Positions 54,359 through 64,000 of a DNA stretch of 64,000 nt are shown here, in pieces. The position numbers were made by a program, and so were the translations under genes. The notes below the pieces were generated by a model. That model made no database searches, was not told where the DNA came from, and saw only the letters and a list, made by a program, of their open reading frames with translations. The first letter of the stretch is position 1, and each line of letters opens with the position of its first letter. The DNA comes from JACKCR01 sp041390305 (lineage in GTDB: Bacteria; Eisenbacteria; RBG-16-71-46; CAIMUX01), in assembly GCA_041390305.1 (NCBI GenBank), contig JAWKQE010000025.1:1-64000 (forward strand), read 5' to 3'.

Positions 54359-55596
54359 CCTTCGTACCGGATGGCGTCGACCGGATCGAGCCGGGCCGCC
54401 TTGTAGGCCGGGTAGAGCGTCGAGATCACGACGATCAGAAGCACCGCGACGAGTACGGTGACCACGTCCAGCACCTGGACGTCGACCGGAAGCGTATCGA
54501 TGAAGCAGACGTCCCCCGGCAGCTTGATGAACTGGTACCGGTCGAGGAGATAGCAGAGCAGGAGCCCGCCGGACGTTCCGAGCACGATGCCGAGGAGCCC
54601 GATCACGAACCCTTCCAGGACGAAGATGGTGCGGATCTCGTGCGTCGTGGCACCGAGCGAACGGAGGATGCCGATGTCCCGCCGCTTCTCGTTGACGAGC
54701 ATGATGAGCGCGCCGGTGATGTTGAACGCGGCGATGAGCACGATCAGCCCCAGGATGACGAACATCACCACCTTCTCCATCTGCATCCAGGAGAAGAGAT
54801 TCGAGTTCATCTGGATCCAGTCGTTCACCCGGTAGGGAAACCCGCCCAGCGCCTTCAGCACCGCCTCTGCGACCTCGGGGGCGCGGTACATGTCCTTCAC
54901 GCGGAGTTCGATCCCGCTCACCCGAGAGCCCATGCCGAAGAACGACTGCGCCTGACCCAGATCGACGTAGGCGAAGGAGGCGTCGTACTCGTACATCCCG
55001 GAGCGGAAGACGCCGACGAGGCGGAAGTTGCCGACCTTGGGAACGAATCCGAAGGGCGAACTCGAGCCCGCCCGCGGCGAGAGGAGCTGGATCGTGTCGC
55101 CCGCGTTCGCCTGGAGATTGTCCGCGATGTGGACGCCGAGGATGATCCCCGGCATGCCGCCGTCCACCGGCTTCAGCTCGAGCGGAACGCCCGGCCCCTT
55201 CTCGACATACTTGAGGATCTCCGTCACTTGGGATTCGCGGCTGAAGTCGACGCCCTTGATCGCGGCGCCGTCCGATCCGCGGCCGTGGCTGACGAGCGCC
55301 TTCCCGAGGATGAAGGGAGACGCGGCCACCACTTCCGGGTTCGCCTCGCACGTGGCGAGGACCCTGTCCGGGTCGTCCAGCCCTTCGGTTCCGAAGCGGA
55401 GGACGAAGGCGTGGGCGTTCGATCCCACGATGCGGGACTTCACCTCGTTCTCGAAACCGTTCATCACCGCGAGGACGACGACGAGGGCGAGGACGCCGAG
55501 GCAGACTCCGCCGATCGAGATCCAGGTGATGAGGGAGAGGAATCCTTTCCCCCGTTTCGGGACGAGATAGCGTCTCGCTACGAAGAGTTCGTACAT
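54355..55596 (-). CDS. lolE: LolC/LolE-family lipoprotein-releasing permease
   Basis: The product is 413 residues from ATG 55596, overlapping the purF stop (TGATG). N-terminal helix within FLSLITWISIGGVCLGVLALVVVLAVMNGFENE, a periplasmic MacB-like domain (about 55-255), then three helices (MFVILGLIVLIAAFNITGALIMLV; GFVIGLLGIVLGTSGGLLLC; VLDVVTVLVAVLLIVVISTLYPAYKAARLDPVDAIR). This is the LolCDE permease layout. Only one permease gene is present, so a LolFD-like or homodimeric transporter is likely; LolC versus LolE cannot be decided. Confidence 0.92.
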   Translation of the reverse strand: MYELFVARRYLVPKRGKGFLSLITWISIGGVCLGVLALVVVLAVMNGFENEVKSRIVGSNAHAFVLRFGTEGLDDPDRVLATCEANPEVVAASPFILGKALVSHGRGSDGAAIKGVDFSRESQVTEILKYVEKGPGVPLELKPVDGGMPGIILGVHIADNLQANAGDTIQLLSPRAGSSSPFGFVPKVGNFRLVGVFRSGMYEYDASFAYVDLGQAQSFFGMGSRVSGIELRVKDMYRAPEVAEAVLKALGGFPYRVNDWIQMNSNLFSWMQMEKVVMFVILGLIVLIAAFNITGALIMLVNEKRRDIGILRSLGATTHEIRTIFVLEGFVIGLLGIVLGTSGGLLLCYLLDRYQFIKLPGDVCFIDTLPVDVQVLDVVTVLVAVLLIVVISTLYPAYKAARLDPVDAIRYEG

Positions 55597-57008
55597 CAGT
55601 CCACGTCGAACGGGACGGCGTTCGCGAGTTCCGGCACCGGGATCGGGTAGTCGCCGGTCCAGCAGGCGTAGCAGAACCGTCCCTTGTCCTTCACGCAGTG
55701 CTCGAGGTCGTCCATCGAGAGGTATCCGAGCGTGGTCGCCCCGATGTACTGCCGGATCGCTTCGACGTCGGATGAACTCGCGATGAGCTCCTCGCGACTC
55801 GGCGTGTTGACGCCGTAGTGACACGGGTGGGTCACGGGCGGTGAGGAGACCCGGAAGTGCACTTCCTTCGCGCCGGCCCGATAGAGCAGGTCGACCAGCT
55901 TCCGGCTCGTCGTGCCGCGGACGATCGAGTCGTCGACCGCGATGACGCGCTTTCCTTCGAGGATGCTCCGCACCGGGTTGAACTTGACCCGCACGGCGTC
56001 GACCCGCGCGGCCTGGTCCGGCCCAATGAAGGTACGCCCGACGTAGTGGTTTCGTATCAGCCCGAGCTCATACGGGAGCCCTGCTTCCTCCGCGTAGCCC
56101 TGGGCCGCGGAGTTGGACGAGTCCGGAATGGCGATGACGACGTCGGCGGGCACTCCGTGGCGCCGCGCGAGCGCACGTCCCATCTCGCGGCGGGCCTCGT
56201 TCACCGGTTCGCCATAGACCACGCTGTCCGGCCTCGAGAAGTAGACGAGTTCGAACATGCACTGCGCGTCCCGCTTCGGCGGCACGAGCTGCATCGAGGA
56301 CGCGCCTTCCTTCGTGAGGACGATCAGTTCGCCGGGGTTGACGTCACGGATGAACTCCGCGCCGAGGAGGTCGAAGGCGCAGCTCTCCGAGGCGAGCACG
56401 TGCATCCCGTCGACCACCCCGAGGGAGAGCGGCCGGACGCCGGACGGGTCCCGATACCCGAGCAGCATCTGCTCGTTCATGATGAGGCAGGTGAGCGCGC
56501 CCTCGAGCTGGGAGACCGCTTCCTTCACCCGATCGGGAAGCGTCGCGCCCTTCGATTTCGCGATGAGGTGGAGGACGATCTCGGAGTCGGTCGTCGTCTG
56601 GAAGATCGAGCCGGACTCCTCCATCGACTTCCGGATCGCGGCCACGTTGGTCAGGTTCCCGTTGTGCGCGATGGCGAGCTTGCCGCCCTTGTAGTCGACG
56701 AGAAGCGGCTGCACGTTCCGGATCTTGGTCGAGCGCCCGGTGGTGGCGTAGCGGTTGTGGGCGATCCCCATGTAGCCGTTGACGGACGCCCGCTTCGTAT
56801 CCGAGAGCGCGTCGTGGACGAGGCCGAGCCCCTTGATGACCCAGGTCTTCTCGCCGTTGTGCACACAGATGCCCGCGCCCTGCTGGCCGCGGTGCTGGAG
56901 CGCATAGAGACCGTAGTAGAGAAGGTCGACGACGTTGCCACGGCCCAGGATGCCGACGACGCCGCACTCCTCACGGAAGCCGTCGTCCCGGGGCTCTCGC
57001 TCTTCCAC
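55596..57008 (-). CDS. purF: Amidophosphoribosyltransferase
   Basis: PurF makes 5-phosphoribosylamine from PRPP and glutamine. GTG 57008 is chosen because AAGGAGG lies six bases upstream, giving 470 residues with a short propeptide before the nucleophile Cys in EECGVVGILG. Glutaminase motifs: HRGQQGAGI, HNRYATTGRS, AIAHNGNLTN, TTTDSEIVLHLIA. The PRPP loop RVIAVDDSIVRGTTSRKLVDLL and iron-sulfur cysteines (CMFELVYFSRPDS, HYGVNTPSREEL, RFCYACWTGDYP) point to the Bacillus-type Fe-S enzyme. It lies 134 bases after purS, with short direct repeats in that gap. Confidence 0.96.
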   Translation of the reverse strand: MEEREPRDDGFREECGVVGILGRGNVVDLLYYGLYALQHRGQQGAGICVHNGEKTWVIKGLGLVHDALSDTKRASVNGYMGIAHNRYATTGRSTKIRNVQPLLVDYKGGKLAIAHNGNLTNVAAIRKSMEESGSIFQTTTDSEIVLHLIAKSKGATLPDRVKEAVSQLEGALTCLIMNEQMLLGYRDPSGVRPLSLGVVDGMHVLASESCAFDLLGAEFIRDVNPGELIVLTKEGASSMQLVPPKRDAQCMFELVYFSRPDSVVYGEPVNEARREMGRALARRHGVPADVVIAIPDSSNSAAQGYAEEAGLPYELGLIRNHYVGRTFIGPDQAARVDAVRVKFNPVRSILEGKRVIAVDDSIVRGTTSRKLVDLLYRAGAKEVHFRVSSPPVTHPCHYGVNTPSREELIASSSDVEAIRQYIGATTLGYLSMDDLEHCVKDKGRFCYACWTGDYPIPVPELANAVPFDVD

Positions 57009-57063
57009 CTGTACCTCCTTGGAGGAAACGAACAGTCTAGTCGACTCGGCCGGGCGACGCGAC

Positions 57064-57130
57064 CTCAACTCCCCGAGTGGCCGACACAACGAACTCGACT
57101 CCCTGCGCGGCCGGCTCTACCTCGACTCCC
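57064..57130 (-). repeat. Three short direct repeats in the purS-purF gap
   Basis: On the minus strand GGGAGTCGAG occurs at 57130-57121 and 57103-57094, and GGGAGTTGAG at 57073-57064, at spacings of 27 and 30 bases. They precede the purF ribosome binding site. They may be regulator sites or the remnant of a degenerate tandem repeat. Confidence 0.4.
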
Positions 57131-57142
57131 GGACCGCCAGAG

Positions 57143-57763
57143 CTAGCGGCCTGGCGCTTCCCAGACCGGCCAGGGCAGAGACCCGAGCGCGATCTGCCAG
57201 ACCTGATACTGCGGTTGCACCAGAAGACCTTCGCCCCGGTTCCGTACCGCACCCGCCCGGTCGATCCGGGCCCGGCGCTCGGCCTCGTCCGGCGCGTCCG
57301 CCCAGCGGAAGGTGTAGGCCTCTCCCCTGCGTCCCGTGACCGCCCGCCCACCGAGGGCGGCGGGAAAGTCCCTCGGCATTCCATCCGATGCCGCCGGAGG
57401 GAGTGCGGTCTCGCCTCTTCCTCCTTCGGGCCGGGTCCAGAGGAGAAGGTGGTCCGCGCCTTCCCCCGGCGCTTCAGTGCCGCGCGGAGCCTGGCCAGAG
57501 ACCACTTCCAAGGTCTGGGACTCGGTCCGGATCCAACAGCGCTCCTTGTTCGGGTTCCAGAACTCGAACGTCCGCTGGAGGTAGGACTCGAGTTCGCGGA
57601 CGACATCGGCTTCGTCTCCGTCACAGGTGAGTTCGAAGATCCGGCGTCGTTCGAGCCCCCGGAGCGTGTCCCCGAATCCGAGGAGTGTCTGGAGCGCGCC
57701 GAGAGCCGTGATGGCGACCGCGTCGGCGCCCTTCGCGGCGAGGAGTACGTGAACCGTGGTCAT
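57143..57763 (-). CDS. purS: PurS-like FGAM synthase subunit with C-terminal extension
   Basis: PurS bridges PurL and PurQ in the three-part FGAM synthase. The product is 206 residues from ATG 57763, which overlaps the purQ stop (ATGA); PurS is usually about 80 residues. Residues 1-85 have the PurS pattern (VHVLLAAKGADAVAITALGALQTLLGF, then a RGLERRRIFELTCDGDEADVVRELESYL segment). The other 120 residues are unfamiliar, with WADAPDEAERRARIDRAGA and a proline/tryptophan-rich end (WQIALGSLPWPVWEAPG). Its place between purQ and purF makes the PurS role likely; the extension is unexplained. Confidence 0.75.
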   Translation of the reverse strand: MTTVHVLLAAKGADAVAITALGALQTLLGFGDTLRGLERRRIFELTCDGDEADVVRELESYLQRTFEFWNPNKERCWIRTESQTLEVVSGQAPRGTEAPGEGADHLLLWTRPEGGRGETALPPAASDGMPRDFPAALGGRAVTGRRGEAYTFRWADAPDEAERRARIDRAGAVRNRGEGLLVQPQYQVWQIALGSLPWPVWEAPGR

Positions 57764-58605
57764 GAGCGAACCTCCGTGCCGGCGCCGCTCGGGCTCGTGA
57801 CGCCGAGAGCGCGGGCCAGGGAGCGGAAGAGGACCATTCCCGGGCCGTCGGCCTCGAGTTCCGCATGGGTGCGTGCGTTCCGGCGACGGTCTCCCCAGGG
57901 ACCCGGAAGCCAATCAGGAACCTGCGCGAGCCGGAGGGCGCGATCCGGGTGCGGCATCAGCGCGAGGACGTTCCCCTTCTCGTTGCAGAGGCCGGCGACT
58001 CCGTAGGTGCTTCCGTTCGGAACCCAGGGGAACGCGGCGGCGGGGCCGCCGTCGGGCGCGTGATACCGGAGACAGCCGTTCGCTTCGAGTGCGGCGAGCC
58101 CCCCGTCCTCGCTCGAGACGAACCGACCTTCGCCGTGCGCGGTCGGCATCGGGAGCGGTTCGGTCCACCCCTGGGTGAAGACGCAGCGGTCGGCGCCGGG
58201 CCCGGGGCCGAGGAAGACCCAGCGCGTGTAGTAGCCGGAGCGTTCCGGGGTCAGGTTCGGGGCGAGGGCAACGGAGACGTGTCCCGCGTCCGGCACGAGC
58301 CCGGTTTCGGTGAGGATCTGAGCTCCGTTACAGATGCCGACGATCGGGACGCCCTCCGCCGCGCGCCGCGCGAGGAGATCACCGATCGGAAGACGCGCGG
58401 CGACCGCGCCGGCACGGATCCGGTCCTGGTAGCTGAAGCCTCCGGGGAGGAAGTAGGCATCGAATGGAGCGAGCGTCTCCGCCGGTTCGTTCCACCTGAC
58501 GATCCGGCCGTCGAGCCCGGCCCGCTTCACGGCCTCGAGGCTCTCGCCTTCGCAGTTGCTTCCCGGGAAGCGGATCACGGCGACGGAAGGACGTGCGGTC
58601 GTCAT
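57760..58605 (-). CDS. purQ: FGAM synthase glutaminase subunit PurQ
   Basis: The product is 281 residues from ATG 58605, overlapping the purL stop (ATGA). A class I glutamine amidotransferase: AVIRFPGSNCEGES, FLPGGFSYQDRIRAGAVAA, the nucleophile Cys in GICNGAQILTETGL, and catalytic His/Glu in LMPHPDRAL. It supplies ammonia to PurL. It is longer than Bacillus PurQ (about 227), with extra sequence in GYYTRWVFLGPGPGADRC and at the C-terminus. Confidence 0.94.
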   Translation of the reverse strand: MTTARPSVAVIRFPGSNCEGESLEAVKRAGLDGRIVRWNEPAETLAPFDAYFLPGGFSYQDRIRAGAVAARLPIGDLLARRAAEGVPIVGICNGAQILTETGLVPDAGHVSVALAPNLTPERSGYYTRWVFLGPGPGADRCVFTQGWTEPLPMPTAHGEGRFVSSEDGGLAALEANGCLRYHAPDGGPAAAFPWVPNGSTYGVAGLCNEKGNVLALMPHPDRALRLAQVPDWLPGPWGDRRRNARTHAELEADGPGMVLFRSLARALGVTSPSGAGTEVRS

Positions 58606-59906
58606 CGGGAGCCTCCTTTCGCCTGCGTGGACCCGGTCGCCTGCCGGGCTCCCGGCTTCACGGCACCGGAACCGCCGCCGAGGAAGATCGGAGCGAGCCC
58701 GTCGCTCCAGGCGCGGTGGAGCCCGGCGAGGTCCAGGGTGGCGAGCAGGGTCGGCCCGATCTTCACGGTGAGATTGCCACCTGTCGTGACGTTGCCGAGT
58801 GGCTGGACGTCCACGCCGTACTCCGTCGCGAGCGCCGTCCACTTCTCGGACTCGCCCGGCGGCGACTCGAATACGAACCCGGGCGTTTCGCTGAGGAGGA
58901 GTTCGTGCGGCGCCAGCGGTGTCGCCGAAGCGAGCCGCTGGCCGGTGTAGGTCGGCGAACTCGCAACCGAATCCGCGGTGAGTGTGGCGAGGTCCACGTC
59001 CACGCCGTGTCCTTCCGGGCCGTCTTCCCGCACGGCCATCTCGAAGAGCGCGCTGAGGAGACCGCCGTCCGAGATGTCGTGTGCGGAGAGAACGAGACCC
59101 CGCTGGATCGCCGCCATGGCCGCGCGGAGCTGCTTCGTCTGCTCCTCGAGCGGCAGCGACGGGACGCGTCCGCCTGCTTCGAGTCCGGGGCGTCCCCAGT
59201 GACGATCGCGCGCGCCGAGGAGCCAGAGCTCCGACCCGGGTGCGCGAAGCCTCTGCGTCACCGCCTTCGAGTAGTCCGCGAGCGTACCGAAGCAGGCCAC
59301 GATCGGGGACGGCGCGATGGCGCGTCCCCGGCTCGACTGGTTGTAGAGCGAGACGTTACCGGACACGATCGGGAGCGGCTCCGCGGGCTGGCCCGGACTA
59401 CCGATCGCGACGCAGGCGTCACGCATGCCTTGGAGTGCGCTCGCCATGTCGCCGAGCGCGACCGGGACTTCGGGGTTGCCGAAGTTGAGGCAGTCGGTGA
59501 TCGCGAGCGGCACGGCGCCGGTCGCGACCACGTTGCGCGCGGACTCGAAGACGGAGAGGGCGCCGCCCCAGTACGGGTCGAGCCGTCCGTAGTCGGGATT
59601 GCCGTCGACGCTGATGGCGAGACCGAGCGACTCACCGGAGATCGGACGGAGCACGCCCGCGTCGGCTTCCCCGGGGCGGAGGTAGGCGTGTCCCTGCACC
59701 TCCTGGTCGTCCCCGCGGTAGAGCGGCGCCCGGGACGCGCGGTTCGGGCGCGAGACGAGCTCCTCCGCCCAGGCCTGCCAGGCGGAGGCCCCTTCGCCCG
59801 GCGCCTCCGGATCGCGGACGGGAGCCGGATCGGTGCGCGAGGCGACCTGGCGCTCGGCGATCGGCGAGTCCTCCAGGATGGCGTGCGAGAGATCGACCAC
59901 GACCAC
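58602..59906 (-). CDS. purL: FGAM synthase PurL, C-terminal half
   Basis: The frame continues that of the preceding piece directly after a TGA; the first codon is GTG 59906. The 434 residues cover the second half of small-type PurL: ISGESLGLAISVDGNPDYGRLDPYWGGALSVFESARNV, AITDCLNFGNPE, PIVSGNVSLYNQ, LSAHDISDGGLLSALFEMAV, LSETPGFVFE. It has no clear ribosome binding site of its own beyond the upstream coding end. Either it restarts at GTG and pairs with the N-terminal half, or the TGA is a nonsense change. Confidence 0.9.
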   Translation of the reverse strand: MVVVDLSHAILEDSPIAERQVASRTDPAPVRDPEAPGEGASAWQAWAEELVSRPNRASRAPLYRGDDQEVQGHAYLRPGEADAGVLRPISGESLGLAISVDGNPDYGRLDPYWGGALSVFESARNVVATGAVPLAITDCLNFGNPEVPVALGDMASALQGMRDACVAIGSPGQPAEPLPIVSGNVSLYNQSSRGRAIAPSPIVACFGTLADYSKAVTQRLRAPGSELWLLGARDRHWGRPGLEAGGRVPSLPLEEQTKQLRAAMAAIQRGLVLSAHDISDGGLLSALFEMAVREDGPEGHGVDVDLATLTADSVASSPTYTGQRLASATPLAPHELLLSETPGFVFESPPGESEKWTALATEYGVDVQPLGNVTTGGNLTVKIGPTLLATLDLAGLHRAWSDGLAPIFLGGGSGAVKPGARQATGSTQAKGGSR

Positions 59907-61088
59907 TCAATACCACCGGCAGCGGTAGACCCGCTCCTCGATGACGCGGCCGATGACGGCGGCGCGTGCGTTCGGGTAGACCTTGGCGAGTTCATAGTCA
60001 CGGTTGAAGACGGCGCAGAACTCGTCCACCCATCGCTCGGGAACGGCCCAGACGAACCGTTCCTGCGTCTCTCCGCAGAGCACCTGGTGCGGGAGGAGAC
60101 CGGGCTCGCCCATCGGGACCTTGTCGAGGTCGATCTCTGCACCGTACCCGCCCGCGAGGACGAGTTCCGAAGAGGCCCCGCCGAGTCCGCCTGCACCGAG
60201 GTCCTTGCAGCCGATCGGAATGTCCTCGGCTTCGATCCGCTTCCAGATCTCCTTCGTCGCTTCGACGATCACGCGCTTGAGGAACGGGTCGTGCACCTGC
60301 ACGGAGCCGCGGTTCTGCGCGGCCTCCTCTTCGTCCAGGATCTGGGACGCAAACGATGCGCCGCCGAGCCCGGTCGAGTCCGTCGGCTTTCCGACCAGGA
60401 CGAGCGCGAACGGCTCCTTGCGGGCGGCCTCCGGGACGCGGCTCCGGATGATCCGGCTCCGGCGCATGACGCCGAACGCGACGACGTTGACGAGACAGTT
60501 GTCGTCGAAGCCTTCGTCGAAGTAGACGTCGCCGCCGAGGTTCGGGACGCCGAGCGCATTCCCGTACTCCGCGATCCCCTGCACCACGCCGCGCGCGATC
60601 GCGGAGACGTGTGCGCCGTGCGGTCCGTTCGGATCCCCGAAGCGGAGCGGGTCGAGCACGCCGAGGACGTCCGAGCCCATGCAGTAGACGTCGCGGACGA
60701 TGCCGCCGATCCCGGTGGCCGCGCCCTCGACGGGCAGGACCTGGGACGGATGGTTGTGGCTCTCGTGCGCGAGGACGAGGACCTGCTCCTCCCCCGCCCA
60801 CTCGCCGAGCGAGACGACTCCGGCGTCCTCTCCCGGGCCGAGCACGACGTGCGACGCGAGCGGAGGGAGGTGCTTCTTGAGGAGCGGTCGGCTGCTCTTG
60901 TAGCTGCAGTGCTCGCTGAGCGACACGTCCATGAGGAACGCTTCCGGGAGCGTCGGATCCCGACCGATCCGATCGGCGAGCCCCCGCCACTCGTCCGGGC
61001 TCAGGGTGAGCCCACACCGGCGGTTCTCGGCCCGGATCTCGTCGTCGTTCAGCCCGCGGACCTTGACGTGGGCGGAGGAATCGATCAC
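59907..61088 (-). CDS. purL: FGAM synthase PurL, N-terminal half
   Basis: PurL makes formylglycinamidine ribonucleotide. GTG 61088 is preferred: it overlaps the purB stop (GTGA) and follows GGAAGGAG. The 393 residues include the linker GLNDDEIRAENRRCGLTLS, catalytic His in SLSEHCSYKSS, the ATP region HESHNHPSQVLPVEGAATGIGGIVRDV, LRFGDPNGPHG and GCKDLGAGGLGGASSEL. It ends RVYRCRWY then TGA, where Bacillus PurL continues with a KWKGEVVADIP-like linker. Joined through the TGA the two parts total 827 residues plus one codon, slightly longer than the usual 740. Confidence 0.92.
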   Translation of the reverse strand: MIDSSAHVKVRGLNDDEIRAENRRCGLTLSPDEWRGLADRIGRDPTLPEAFLMDVSLSEHCSYKSSRPLLKKHLPPLASHVVLGPGEDAGVVSLGEWAGEEQVLVLAHESHNHPSQVLPVEGAATGIGGIVRDVYCMGSDVLGVLDPLRFGDPNGPHGAHVSAIARGVVQGIAEYGNALGVPNLGGDVYFDEGFDDNCLVNVVAFGVMRRSRIIRSRVPEAARKEPFALVLVGKPTDSTGLGGASFASQILDEEEAAQNRGSVQVHDPFLKRVIVEATKEIWKRIEAEDIPIGCKDLGAGGLGGASSELVLAGGYGAEIDLDKVPMGEPGLLPHQVLCGETQERFVWAVPERWVDEFCAVFNRDYELAKVYPNARAAVIGRVIEERVYRCRWY

Positions 61089-62397
61089 GCGTTGGCTCCT
61101 TCCCATTGCGTCTTCAGGACGCGCTCGTAGATCGCATCCAAGTTGCGGAGATAGTGGTTTGGGTCGAAGAGTGCCGCGACTTCGCCCGCCGAGAGGTGCT
61201 GGGTCACTTCGGGATCCTCGGCCAGTCGATCCTGGAACCGTCCGCCCTGTTCCCATGTGCGCATGGCGTGCATCTGCACGATGCGGTAGGCGACTTCGCG
61301 ACTGCCGCAGGCTTCCGTGAGCGCGAGAAGCACGCGCTGGGAGTAGACGAGGCCGCCCGTGCTCTCGAGGTTCTGCCGCATCCGTTCCGGAAAGACGCGG
61401 AGACCGGAGATGACGAAGTGGAACTTGTCGAGGACGTAGTCGACCAAGGTGAGGCTGTCCGGGACGATGACCCGCTCGACCGAGCTGTGGCTGATGTCCC
61501 GCTCGTGCCAGAGGGCGACGTTCTCCATCGCCGCGTGCGCGTTCCCGCGGAGGACGCGCGCGAGTCCGGTCACGCGTTCTGAGAGGATCGGGTTCCGCTT
61601 GTGGGGCATGGCCGACGAACCCTTCTGCCCACGGCCGAACGGCTCCTCCGCCTCCCGCACCTCGCTCCGCTGGAGGTGACGGATCTCGACCGCGAACCGT
61701 TCCAGGGTCGCGCCGAGCCCGGCGACGGCCGCGAGCAGCGCGGCGAGCCGGTCGCGCGGGACGACCTGAGTCGCGATCGGTTCGGCGCCGAGTCCGAGAC
61801 GACCGAGCGTCTCCTCTTCCATCGCCGGCGGCAGGTGGGCGGCGGTGCCGACCGCGCCCGAGATCTTGCCGAACCGGCACTGCGCGAACGCTTCGGAGAC
61901 GCGCGCGTGCTGACGGCCCATCTCGGAGTACCAGCCGAGCATCTTGAGGCCGAAGCTGGTCGGCTCCGCGTGGACTCCGTGCGTACGTCCGACGCAGACG
62001 GTGTTCCGGTGCTCCTTCGCGAGCTGATGGAGCCGGGCCCCGATCGCCCCGATCGTTTCCAGGATCGGCGGCTGCGCGCGCTGGATCTGGATTGCGAGCG
62101 CCGTGTCGACGAGGTCGGACGAGGTCATGCCGTAGTGGAGGTAGGTCTTGTCCTCACCGAGCGATTCGCCCACGTTCGTCAGGAACGCGACCACGTCGTG
62201 GTGGAGCTCCCGTTCGAGTTCGTCGATCCGCGCGACGTCGAAGGTCGCCTTGGCCCGGGCGCGCGCAGTCGAACCCTCCGGGGCGATGCCGTGGTTCTCC
62301 AGCGTCTGGAGATGCGCGAGTTCCACTTCGAGCCAGACGCCGAAGCGGGACCGGTCGTCCCAGAGGTCGGCCATGTACGGCCGCGTGTAACGTGAAA

Positions 62398-62401
<4 letters not shown>
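61085..62401 (-). CDS. purB: Adenylosuccinate lyase
   Basis: PurB cleaves SAICAR and adenylosuccinate. The product is 438 residues from GTG 62401, overlapping the htrA stop (GTGA). Fumarase-superfamily features: YLHYGMTSSDLVDTALA, VGRTHGVHAEPTSFGLK, GKISGAVG, and signature GSSAMPHKRNPI with the catalytic serine loop, then RDISHSSVERVIVPD. It is the Bacillus-type length. Confidence 0.96.
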
Positions 62402-63798
<1,397 letters not shown>

Positions 63799-64000
63799 CA
63801 ACCTCCCACACTCCATCCGTGAGGTGAACCGGAAGACTAGCGCGGGCGCGCCGGGTCCGGCACCCCCGAATTGCCGATGCGCGGAGAATGCACGTCTTCG
63901 GGCTGAAAACGCGGGGTTTGCGGGGCAGTCGGAGGAGTACCGAAGCGCGAAAGCGCGGGAGGCCGGGCACGAACGAAACGTGGACGGGCGGCAGCGCGGG

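Noticed and set aside
59907..59909. Selenocysteine at the purL TGA
   Set aside because: PurL has no known selenoprotein form, the site is a linker, and no SECIS-like hairpin with a suitable loop is visible just downstream.

Overview
This is a GC-rich, gene-dense window from a diderm (LPS-making) bacterium. It carries a lipid A/outer-membrane assembly cluster (bamA, a damaged ompH, lpxD, a fused lpxC-fabZ, lpxA, lpxB, waaA) and the lipoprotein exporters lolDE. It also has the protein-arginine-phosphorylation set mcsA-mcsB-clpC best known from Firmicutes, and a secreted protein ending in a FlgD-like Ig domain. This combination suggests a deep-branching, FCB-type or candidate-phylum lineage (Eisenbacteria, Latescibacterota or Gemmatimonadota-like). 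That placement is inference; there is no rRNA in the window. I see no prophage, complete insertion sequence or CRISPR array.

Layout. 1-5 kb: the tail of an unidentified gene, a thioredoxin-fold periplasmic protein, a 740-base gene-free stretch and an M16 zinc peptidase. 5-14.4 kb (minus strand): a TPR membrane protein, a secreted M3-like pseudo-peptidase, an SNF2 helicase with an overlapping unknown partner, a beta-barrel protein, a XerD-like recombinase and UvrC. 14.5-20 kb: a structured leader and a large secreted multidomain protein, tRNA-Arg, a frameshifted exported protein and an orphan regulator-like protein. 20-28 kb (minus): apt, tRNA-Pro(CGG), pcm, surE, tRNA-Pro(GGG), a MerR-type regulator, gpsA, plsY, der and a DUF512 radical-SAM protein. 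28-31 kb (plus): a GNAT acetyltransferase and a chemoreceptor, with tRNA-Gly on the other strand. 31-38 kb (minus): nadB, a Minf_1886-family protein, a GT9 glycosyltransferase, mutL and miaA, mostly with overlapping ends; then a lipoprotein on the plus strand. 38.5-63.8 kb: one unbroken minus-strand run of 21 reading frames, read htrA, purB, purL (two pieces), purQ, purS, purF, lolE, lolD, mcsA, mcsB, clpC, bamA, ompH, lpxD, lpxC-fabZ, lpxA, an oxidoreductase, lpxB, a DUF374 acyltransferase, waaA.

How they work together. The long run joins purine synthesis (FGAM synthase as separate PurL, PurQ and PurS), envelope proteolysis (HtrA), lipoprotein release (LolDE), cytoplasmic quality control (McsAB-ClpC), barrel insertion (BamA) and lipid A/Kdo synthesis. 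Many junctions are ATGA, GTGA, TTGA or TGATG overlaps, which implies translational coupling.

Caution on sequence quality. Several genes are broken by apparent single-base deletions: the exported protein at 17.85 kb, plsY, nadB, and the lpxA-lpxB oxidoreductase (twice). tRNA-Arg lacks two bases. Restoring one base per break gives a whole number of codons in each gene, which points to assembly or consensus errors rather than decay. The in-frame TGA in purL and the replaced ompH-lpxD junction do not fit that explanation and deserve separate checking.
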